This document shows, piece after piece, positions 1 through 5,492 of a DNA stretch of 8,548 nucleotides. Both the position numbers and the translations under genes were made by a program. Below the pieces are notes generated by a model. That model did not search any database. It saw nothing but the letters and a program-made list of their open reading frames with translations, and was not told where the DNA came from. Origin of the DNA: CAYVZU01 sp964455935 (lineage in GTDB: Bacteria; Fibrobacterota; CAYVZU01); NCBI GenBank assembly GCA_964455935.1, contig CAYVZU010000147.1, positions 1-8,548 on the forward strand. Reading direction: 5' to 3'. How positions within the stretch are numbered: the first letter of the stretch is position 1; each line of letters starts with the position of its first letter.

Positions 1-1
1 G

Positions 2-223
2 CTGAAAATTTTGACCCTCGCAAGTTCTTCTCCGGCCATTGCGATTGATGTGAAGCCGACCGCGCTTCCGTTGACCCTCGCGCCGGGCAAAGAGCAGATC
101 GTGAATGTGGAAATCGCGACCGCGGGACTCGAACAGGCCTGGAAGAAGTTGGGCGCTGTTACCTTCACCACAGACAGCAAGCAGACCCCCAACTTCAATG
201 TCGATGTGTATTTGTCGAAGTAG
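2..223 (+). CDS. C-terminal fragment of a DUF1573-like Ig-fold protein (5' end outside window)
   Basis: The reading frame is open from base 2 to a TAG stop at 221-223, so this is the last 73 residues of a gene that begins upstream; the internal TTG at 11 is not evidence of a start. The visible part has alternating beta-strand-like stretches: an isoleucine/valine strand (AIAIDVKP), a proline-glycine turn (LAPGKEQIVNVEI), and an ending with VTFTTDSKQTPNFNVDVYL. That order, with a threonine-aspartate turn before a final strand, resembles the end of DUF1573 and related Ig-like (ASPM/SPD-2/Hydin-type) domains. Those are usually found in exported or periplasmic proteins of unknown function. Assignment rests on general pattern only; another Ig-like beta-sandwich is possible. 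A clear intrinsic terminator follows 26 bases after the stop, so this gene ends its own transcript and is not co-transcribed with radA. Confidence 0.6.
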   Translation: MKILTLASSSPAIAIDVKPTALPLTLAPGKEQIVNVEIATAGLEQAWKKLGAVTFTTDSKQTPNFNVDVYLSK

Positions 224-249
224 CCGGCCGGCACACGCGTGATGATGTC

Positions 250-279
250 AACCCGGGTGCCTGCGCATCCGGGTTTTTT
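250..279 (+). terminator. Rho-independent terminator of the DUF1573-like gene
   Basis: AACCCGGGTGC (250-260) pairs with GCATCCGGGTT (265-275) around a CTGC loop. This gives an 11-bp stem with one G-T pair, and the stem runs directly into TTTTTT (274-279). The GC-rich stem, short loop and T run are all textbook, and it lies just 26 bases beyond the upstream stop codon. Confidence 0.9.
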
Positions 280-280
280 C

Positions 281-433
281 TTGCAAGATAAAGCAAGATT
301 TTTGGACAGGATGGCAGGATGAAGAGGGGATAGGAAAGAAAAACGCCAAGTTCCCGCGAAATAGTGTTTCGCGGGAACTTCACTGGTCCCATCCTGTCCC
401 AATCCTGCATTGAAATCCTGTCAATCTTGTCCA
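281..433. repeat. Inverted arrays of caggat-type repeat units around a central hairpin
   Basis: On the + strand, 281-330 is a chain of short degenerate units each ending in AGAT or GGAT: TTGCAAGAT, AAAGCAAGAT, TTTTGGACAGGAT, GGCAGGAT, then a looser GAAGAGGGGAT. On the - strand, 433-391 gives the same kind of chain: TGGACAAGAT, TGACAGGAT, TTCAATGCAGGAT, TGGGACAGGAT. The two arrays therefore point at each other, with the perfect hairpin 348-380 between them. The region fills most of the 228-base gap before radA. A further, single array of the same type sits after radA at 1827-1854. It has no coding potential of its own. It could be a small non-autonomous element or an RNA structural element; which one is not decided by the sequence. 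Confidence 0.7.
348..380. repeat. Perfect 14-bp hairpin in the radA leader
   Basis: AAGTTCCCGCGAAA (348-361) and TTTCGCGGGAACTT (367-380) are exact reverse complements separated by the 5-base loop TAGTG. There is no T run on either side, so it is not an intrinsic terminator. It lies 72-104 bases upstream of the radA start codon. It could be a protein-binding palindrome, an mRNA leader structure, or the core of the surrounding inverted repeat array. Confidence 0.9.
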
Positions 434-451
434 ATTCTTCCTGGGTGGGCA

Positions 452-1804
452 ATGAAAACCAAAGCCGTTTACGTATGTCAGCAGTGCGGCGCCCAGTCGG
501 CCAAATGGCTGGGCCGCTGTCCCGCCTGCCAGGCCTGGGACTCGCTGACCGAGGAGGTCGCGGTCTCTTCAAAGACAAAGACGAAAACCGAACGGCCCCG
601 CCCTGTTCCCCTTTCCGAGATTTCCCTTTCCGCGGAGCAGCGCTTTCACACGGGCCTTGAGGATTTCGACCGCGTCCTGGGCGGCGGGCTGACACAAGGC
701 GCGCTTGTGCTGGTGGGCGGAGAGCCGGGAATCGGCAAGTCCACGCTCCTGCTTCAACTGGCCGGCGCAATGGCCGTCCGAAAACGGATAACATTGTACG
801 TCTCCGGCGAGGAATCGGAGCGCCAGATCAAGATGCGCGCGGACCGGTTGGGCATTTCGGATTCATTAATCTACCTGCATCCCGAAATCGATCTGGCCGC
901 CGTCGAAGAGCAGATTGGGAAGCTGAAACCCCAGCTGGTGATTATCGATTCCATCCAGACCATGGTTCATCCGGACCTGGCCAGCGCGCCGGGCAGCGTG
1001 GGCCAGGTGCGCGAAAGCGCGGCGCGGTTTCAATCGATCGCCAAGAGCACGGGCACCCCGGTTTTTCTGGTGGGCCACGTGACCAAGGATGGATCCATCG
1101 CGGGCCCGCGCGTCCTGGAGCATATCGTGGATACGGTGCTGTCGTTTGAGGGCGACAGCCATCATGCCTACCGCATGCTGCGCGCCATCAAGAACCGTTT
1201 TGGGCCTGCTCACGAGGTGGCCGTATTCGAAATGCGCGAGACCGGTTTGCGTGCTGTCGGCAATCCTTCCGAGGTTTTCCTGGCCGGCCGCATGAAAGGA
1301 ATTTCAGGCGCGGTCACCGTCTGCGTCATGGAAGGCACGCGGCCGTATTTAATTGAGCTTCAGGCCCTCGTGGGCAAGGCGCACTATGGGGTTCCCCAGC
1401 GCGTCACCTCGGGCGTGGACTCCCGACGGTTGTCGCTGCTTCTGGCCGTCATGGAGAAAAGCGAGGATATGCCGCTTGGCCTAAACGACGTCTTTCTCAA
1501 TGTTGTGGGCGGCCTTCGGCTGGAAGAGCCGGCCCTGGACTTGGGTGTGGTATGCGCCGTGGCCTCGAGCTTCTTTGGCATTGCCCTGCCCGATCACACG
1601 GCCATGATGGGCGAGGTGGGCCTGGGCGGCGAAATCCGCCCGGTCCAGAAGATCGAAGCGCGGCTGCGCGAAATGGAGCGGCTGGGATTTGCCGAATGCG
1701 TTCTGCCCGCCAAGTCCATTGTGCCGGAGATCAAGACCAAGCTGAAGCTGCACGGAATCAATACCGTCCGCGAGGCCGTGGCCTGGGTCCGCGGAAACAA
1801 GTAG
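452..1804 (+). CDS. radA: DNA repair/recombination protein RadA (Sms)
   Basis: RadA is a RecA-like, DnaB-type ATPase that drives branch migration and processing of recombination intermediates in the cytoplasm. The protein is 450 residues, the usual family length. It has a C4 zinc finger (Cys9, Cys12, Cys23, Cys26), a Lys/Thr-rich linker near 40-47, Walker A GEPGIGKS at 90-97, Walker B LVIIDS with Asp166, the RadA signature KNRFG at 247-251, and a C-terminal Lon-protease-like domain from about residue 275. That domain contains EEPALDLG near 363 in place of a Lon catalytic serine, as is normal for RadA. ATG at 452 was chosen because the zinc finger then starts at residue 9 as in homologues. The frame stays open upstream to a TTG at 410, but that stretch lies within the caggat repeats. 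The ribosome site is weak (GGGTGGG shortly before the ATG). The gene stands alone, between a terminator and a convergent gene. Confidence 0.97.
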   Translation: MKTKAVYVCQQCGAQSAKWLGRCPACQAWDSLTEEVAVSSKTKTKTERPRPVPLSEISLSAEQRFHTGLEDFDRVLGGGLTQGALVLVGGEPGIGKSTLLLQLAGAMAVRKRITLYVSGEESERQIKMRADRLGISDSLIYLHPEIDLAAVEEQIGKLKPQLVIIDSIQTMVHPDLASAPGSVGQVRESAARFQSIAKSTGTPVFLVGHVTKDGSIAGPRVLEHIVDTVLSFEGDSHHAYRMLRAIKNRFGPAHEVAVFEMRETGLRAVGNPSEVFLAGRMKGISGAVTVCVMEGTRPYLIELQALVGKAHYGVPQRVTSGVDSRRLSLLLAVMEKSEDMPLGLNDVFLNVVGGLRLEEPALDLGVVCAVASSFFGIALPDHTAMMGEVGLGGEIRPVQKIEARLREMERLGFAECVLPAKSIVPEIKTKLKLHGINTVREAVAWVRGNK

Positions 1805-1826
1805 CTCGCTGAGCCAATCCGAATCT

Positions 1827-1854
1827 GGAATTTAACAGGATGACAGGAATTTAA
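1827..1854. repeat. Single caggat-type repeat with a 9-bp direct repeat, in the gap after radA
   Basis: GGAATTTAA occurs at 1827-1835 and again at 1846-1854, separated by CAGGATGACA. This is the same caggat vocabulary as the array at 281-433. It sits in the 93-base gap between the convergent radA and acyltransferase genes. I see no convincing terminator for either gene here: the only stem is 5 bp (GCGGA 1868-1872 with TCCGC 1877-1881) and has no T run. Confidence 0.6.
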
Positions 1855-1897
1855 TGCCAAACCTGGGGCGGACAACTCCGCTGAACCTGCATTGTCG

Positions 1898-2878
1898 TTA
1901 GCAGATTTTTCGGATCCCCGGTATTTTCTTTAACACAAACACCGTTATCACCGATGCGGCCGTAATTAGAATGGGCCTTAGAATGTTTTTGGGCATGCCG
2001 GGCGCTATGACCCAGTGCATGGCGCCGGTGATGTAGAGAAAAATGAGATGAACGGCATAAATCCCCAGCGAGTATGAACCCAGCAGATTGAATACCCGGC
2101 CATGGCGCGTTTCGAGTTGCAGACCAAAAAGAAAAAGACAGGGCACGGCGATCATTGTGGTCCAGAAATAGCTCTCCACGCTGACATTCCAGAAATGCCT
2201 TCGGGCCAGGAAGTCGGGGAATTGCAAAACCGCCGCCGCAAGCGCCAGCGCCAGATACAGGTGGGAGCGCGGCCATTGCCGGTCCGCGAGAAAAGTTCCG
2301 GCAAAGAAAAATGGGGCGCTGTAGAAGGGGAATGCCCATCGTGGAGACCAGCTGCGCCAGGCGGGGTGAAAATTGCCCACGACAAAGATTACGGTCATCA
2401 GCGCCAATGCGCCTTTGGTTCCCAGAAAGCGGCGCGACAGCACCGTGAGGGCCATGCAGTAGAGCAAGGCGGGGAAAAACCAGAGATGGCGGGTACTGGT
2501 CCCGGACGGCCGGGAAAAAAAGCCCAACAGCGCCAGCAGGCGTTTCATGGAAAAGAGCTGGGAATGCATCCAATAAAGGTCGAAGGCCGTGTAGATCGCA
2601 AACCAGGCCAGGTAGATCGTCAGCATTTTGCGCGCGAAGCGCAACATCTGCCCCGGGAGATCAAGCGATGCCTGCTTCTGAAAGAAATACCCGGAGGTTA
2701 AAAAGAAAAATGGCACGGCCACGCGTGCCATGACGTTGATGAAATCCCCCAGCATCTTGACGGGGATATCGTGCGAGGACCGGAACGGGTTGGTGTGGAT
2801 GAGAATGACAAGAAGGGCGCAGGCAAACCGGAGAACTTCAATGCCGGGATTTCTGTCTGTCCTGGATCGACCGGACAT
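1898..2878 (-). CDS. Acyltransferase-3 family integral membrane protein (OafA/WecH-like)
   Basis: This family moves acyl groups, commonly acetyl or succinyl, onto sugars of lipopolysaccharide, capsule, exopolysaccharide or related envelope polymers; the substrate cannot be read here. The 326-residue protein is mostly hydrophobic, with roughly ten membrane segments. Family marks are the first-helix motif LRFACALLVILIH with its conserved His28, the AVPFFFLTSGYFF segment, an HLWFFPALL stretch in the middle, and SLGIYAVH in a late helix. Length is at the short end of the family but no part seems missing. ATG at 2878 gives a normal N-terminus right before the IEVLRF motif, with a possible AGAGGT ribosome site 12 bases upstream. 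An in-frame GTG at 2935 would add 19 polar, basic residues and overlap the preceding cyclase gene. The start lies 23 bases after the cyclase stop, so the two are probably one operon. Confidence 0.9.
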   Translation of the reverse strand: MSGRSRTDRNPGIEVLRFACALLVILIHTNPFRSSHDIPVKMLGDFINVMARVAVPFFFLTSGYFFQKQASLDLPGQMLRFARKMLTIYLAWFAIYTAFDLYWMHSQLFSMKRLLALLGFFSRPSGTSTRHLWFFPALLYCMALTVLSRRFLGTKGALALMTVIFVVGNFHPAWRSWSPRWAFPFYSAPFFFAGTFLADRQWPRSHLYLALALAAAVLQFPDFLARRHFWNVSVESYFWTTMIAVPCLFLFGLQLETRHGRVFNLLGSYSLGIYAVHLIFLYITGAMHWVIAPGMPKNILRPILITAASVITVFVLKKIPGIRKIC

Positions 2879-2901
2879 GGGTGGTGTTGGACCTCTAGTA
2901 T

Positions 2902-4467
2902 CTATGGGATTGGCCCGCCCTCGCCGTGCACGCACACGCGGTTGCGGCCATTCTTTTTGGCGCAGTACAGCGCTTTGTCGGCCAGGTCCAGAAGACCCAC
3001 AGGCTCGGAGGCATCCTGAATGCAGGCGGCCACGCCAACCGAAATCGTGAGCTGGCCTCCGGGCTGCTTTTCTTCGTTCACGAATTTCTCCTTCTCAACC
3101 ACTTTGCATAATCGTTGCGCGAACTCGACTCCGCCTTCCTTGGTTGTCTCGGTGAGGACCAGGACGAATTCCTCGCCGCCATAGCGGGCCACAATGTCGG
3201 TGTCGCGGGCCAGTTCCCGCAGGATCATGGCCAATTTCTGGAGCACCCGGTCGCCGGCCGGATGGCCGTTGGTATCGTTGTAGTGCTTGAAATGATCAAT
3301 GTCGATCATCACGACGCACAGGCTTTTTTTATAGCGCACGGCGCGCCGGACCTCCGTCGCAATCGCTTCTTTGAAGTGCCGGTGGTTATGCAGCCCGGTC
3401 AGGCCGTCGGTGACGGAAAGGATCTTGACTTTCTCAAGAAGATAGGCGTTCTCGATCACCATGCTGGCCTGCCGGCCGAACGTGTAGAAGAAATCGAGAT
3501 CGGTGTCGCGCAGGTCGCGCGCTTTTTTCGAGAATCCCGCCATGTAGCCCACGTCTTTGCCATGCACTTCCAGTTCAACGTGCAGCATGGAAAAATACCC
3601 CTGCGCGGCCAGAGGGCCGAACATTCGCGATAGCGTGAGATTGTTGTGCACTTCCGAACGGCCCACTACCAGTTCGCAGAAATCCTCATCGAGGGTTACC
3701 GCCGTGGGTCCGGGCACGACCACGCGGCGAACGGCCGCACCTTCCAGGAAGATCTCGATGGCGCCGGCATCAAGGTCCAGAAGATGTATGCTGTCGGTGA
3801 GAATGCGCGTGAGGACCGGCACCAGGTCCTGTTCCTCGTTGAAGAGCTTCACGACTTCGGTGATCGTGTTGAAAATCTGGCTCCGCCGCAGGCTTTCGGC
3901 CGAGTAGTAGAGGGTGCGATCGCTAAGCCGCTTGAGAGTCCTTATGCAGTTTTCGAAGTAGCCGCGGAAAAAGTTGAAGACCACCCAAAACACGATGGGG
4001 TTGAGAATCAGCAAAACCTTCAGCGTCTCGATCCAGTGGTGAGGCCGGACATCGCCGCGATAGGCGAGCAGTAGAAGGCCGGGGAGAAGCGCGGTGACAA
4101 GAAGATGAGCGAATACGGCAAAATAGTAGGGTCGCGGCTTGAATTCGAGCTCGGCTGTCGGCTCACGATCGTCAAGAAAAATGTTGGCCACTTTGTCTTT
4201 GGTGGGTTGGTCCAGACTTGTGAGGAGCTGCCGGTTGCGCATCATTTCCAGTCGATACAGTGTGGTGCCCAAATGGCCCAGCGACAAAATCAGGACTGTG
4301 CAGACTAGGGCCAGGCAGGAGGAGGAAAGCAACTGAATCAGAGCAGGAATCTTTACCTGGGCCCAGGCATCTGAAGGAGAAAAAATGTAGAAGCCGGCAA
4401 TCCCGGATCCCAGCAACAACGGAAAGAAAATTAGGTTCAGAGCGTAATTGCGGACGAATGGCTTCAC
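2902..4467 (-). CDS. Membrane-bound GAF-GGDEF diguanylate cyclase
   Basis: It is predicted to make the second messenger c-di-GMP from two GTP at the inner membrane. The 521 residues show four membrane segments (about 10-29, 40-63, 113-136, 149-168), a linker helix, a GAF-like sensor region (about 190-345), and a GGDEF domain (about 350-510). The active-site motif is GGEEF at 430-434, the metal-binding DIDHFK is at 389-394, and NDTNGH with downstream Asp406 fits the substrate site. RDTD at 421-424, exactly five residues before GGEEF, is an intact inhibitory I-site, so product feedback is expected. No EAL or HD-GYP domain is present, so it looks like a dedicated cyclase. The start is a GTG at 4467, the first start codon after an in-frame stop upstream; no good ribosome site is visible. 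It precedes the acyltransferase by 23 bases, hinting at c-di-GMP-linked surface changes (inference). Confidence 0.95.
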   Translation of the reverse strand: MKPFVRNYALNLIFFPLLLGSGIAGFYIFSPSDAWAQVKIPALIQLLSSSCLALVCTVLILSLGHLGTTLYRLEMMRNRQLLTSLDQPTKDKVANIFLDDREPTAELEFKPRPYYFAVFAHLLVTALLPGLLLLAYRGDVRPHHWIETLKVLLILNPIVFWVVFNFFRGYFENCIRTLKRLSDRTLYYSAESLRRSQIFNTITEVVKLFNEEQDLVPVLTRILTDSIHLLDLDAGAIEIFLEGAAVRRVVVPGPTAVTLDEDFCELVVGRSEVHNNLTLSRMFGPLAAQGYFSMLHVELEVHGKDVGYMAGFSKKARDLRDTDLDFFYTFGRQASMVIENAYLLEKVKILSVTDGLTGLHNHRHFKEAIATEVRRAVRYKKSLCVVMIDIDHFKHYNDTNGHPAGDRVLQKLAMILRELARDTDIVARYGGEEFVLVLTETTKEGGVEFAQRLCKVVEKEKFVNEEKQPGGQLTISVGVAACIQDASEPVGLLDLADKALYCAKKNGRNRVCVHGEGGPIP

Positions 4468-4586
4468 GGTTAATCGCTTGAAAGGATTAGAAAACTGCCC
4501 TGTTCAAGTGGTATTCTTTGGCTGAAAATATACATTCTTTGTTCCACCCAAGAGAACCGATCCATCTTTGGGTTGCGCAAAATCTT

Positions 4587-4691
4587 CCACCACGGAGATG
4601 CGGAGGAAACCGAGAAGGGATGGGGCTCCGACAATTGGGGCTTCGCGATTTCACTCAAAGCAATCTTTGTGCCCTTTGCGTCTTCGTTCTG
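4587..4691. repeat. Inverted pair of 9-nt-period cggag/cgaag repeats in the 295-base gap upstream of the cyclase
   Basis: The + strand at 4591-4617 reads as three 9-base units (CACGGAGAT, GCGGAGGAA, ACCGAGAAG). The - strand from 4691 to about 4663 reads AACGAAGAC, GCAAAGGGC, ACAAAGATT, a degenerate copy in the opposite orientation. The two arms are separated by about 45 bases and could fold into an imperfect hairpin. This repeat type is one I recognise as widespread between genes in some bacterial phyla. The rest of the gap between the cyclase start and the BamE-like gene (4468-4762) holds no convincing gene, terminator or promoter: a TATATT near 4526 has no good -35 partner. Confidence 0.65.
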
Positions 4692-4762
4692 AAAATCCTC
4701 CTATTCCGATATGACTTTCGATTTGCTTTGGTCTGACTGATCTTATTCCCCCTAGCCCCTTC

Positions 4763-5347
4763 TTACTCCGACCAACCCACCACTTTGTTGTCCTGTACGG
4801 CAACGACCGTATTGGATCCGGATTTGCCGTGATAGGACAGGACTTCGTAGGAACCCGCACCAAGCATGAAAGCCTTTGCGGTCCGCTCGGGCGTACCCCA
4901 GCATGCGACGAGCTGCTCGCGCGTCATGTGCAGGACGATTTCGCCATTTCGAATTGCCTGCGCAATGCGCCGCGGCCACTCCGGATGTTTTCGCAGAACG
5001 GCATACCTGCGCTTTGCATCGTCCCGGTCGGATTTCTCGCGCAGCGCCAGCACCGAATCGGCCGCCTTGAGGGAATCGGGCACGTAGCGTACGGCCTGGG
5101 CCGCCACCCATCCGGATTTTCCCAGGGACTTGGATTCCACGTCGAACCAGATGGTTCCGGAATCATCGGCCGACGAAACGCAGGACACAAGCCGCTGCCC
5201 TTTTCGAGCCATGAAAACGGGAGACAACGAATCGGACGGATCGGGATACACCGCCGCCAGATCGGAGAGTACGATCACTTCGCGGCAGGGAACGGCCAGG
5301 CAGATGAATACGAGGACGAGGATAGCTGAGATGATCCTGGGTGCCAT
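4763..5347 (-). CDS. Exported protein with SH3-like and BamE/SmpA-like domains
   Basis: The 194-residue product begins with a short basic start and a hydrophobic stretch (MAPRIISAILVLVFICLAVP), a Sec signal peptide with cleavage likely near 20-23. Cys21 follows a proline, so it is not a good lipobox and a lipoprotein is doubtful. Residues 24-90 resemble a bacterial SH3 domain: a 'VYPDPSDS' turn, a glycine-lysine strand, and a closing GWVAAQAV strand. A charged helical stretch runs about 92-130. Residues 133-194 look like the BamE/SmpA fold (helix MTREQLVACWGTPER, then strands ending VVAVQDNKVVGW). Its job is unknown; a periplasmic or envelope role is inferred. ATG at 5347 is preferred because the longer start at 5422 would translate the tagtagtt-type repeat (giving 'NYQLLTT') ahead of the signal peptide. 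It follows the kinase by 145 bases, so co-transcription is uncertain. Confidence 0.75.
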   Translation of the reverse strand: MAPRIISAILVLVFICLAVPCREVIVLSDLAAVYPDPSDSLSPVFMARKGQRLVSCVSSADDSGTIWFDVESKSLGKSGWVAAQAVRYVPDSLKAADSVLALREKSDRDDAKRRYAVLRKHPEWPRRIAQAIRNGEIVLHMTREQLVACWGTPERTAKAFMLGAGSYEVLSYHGKSGSNTVVAVQDNKVVGWSE

Positions 5348-5354
5348 GACAATC

Positions 5355-5371
5355 ACTATTTGGTAAATAGT
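5355..5371. repeat. 7-bp palindrome just upstream of the BamE-like gene
   Basis: ACTATTT (5355-5361) and AAATAGT (5365-5371) pair around GGT. It sits 8-24 bases ahead of the start codon at 5347, where a ribosome site would be expected, and no Shine-Dalgarno sequence is visible. It is the outer end of the left arm of the larger inverted repeat 5365-5475, and might act as an operator or simply belong to that repeat. Confidence 0.45.
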
Positions 5372-5475
5372 AGTTAGGAGTTGGTAATTGGTAATTTCGG
5401 ACAAGGCCACAGCCGTCCGCACCGATTCTCCGAAACTCTTAACTACAAACTACTATCTTCTATCTACTAACTCTT
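5365..5475. repeat. Inverted pair of tagtagtt-type repeats with a 27-base core
   Basis: The left arm on the + strand (5365-5401) is built of TAGTAGTTAGGAGTTGG-like words and ends in TTTCGGA (5395-5401). The right arm read on the - strand (about 5475 down to 5429) is built of AGTTAGTAGATAG and TAGTAGTTTGTAGTTAAG words and ends in the same TTTCGGA (TCCGAAA on the + strand, 5429-5435). The arms face each other across a GC-richer 27-base core (5402-5428). This fills the 145-base gap between the kinase stop and the BamE-like gene. Confidence 0.7.
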
Positions 5476-5492
5476 TTATTCCTTCTTCCCAA

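Noticed and set aside
281..433. CRISPR array
   Set aside because: The units are 8-13 nt, degenerate, of uneven length and lack spacers of uniform size. No cas gene is nearby.
410..451. Upstream TTG start extending RadA by 14 residues
   Set aside because: The extension is translated caggat repeat and would push the zinc finger away from its normal position near residue 9.
195..794. Long open frame on the - strand across the radA 5' region, and another on the + strand at 364-660
   Set aside because: They overlap radA, whose motifs are unmistakable. Their products are Pro/Arg-rich, low-complexity shadows typical of GC-rich antisense or shifted frames.
1861..1890. Terminator between radA and the acyltransferase
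   Set aside because: The stem is only 5 bp and there is no T run on either strand.
1851..2573. 240-codon - strand frame inside the acyltransferase
   Set aside because: It overlaps the acyltransferase in another frame, without membrane-segment pattern or known motif.
4470..4750. Small open frames (60-72 codons) in the gap between the cyclase and the BamE-like gene
   Set aside because: No ribosome site, no recognisable motif, and they read through the 9-nt repeat arms.
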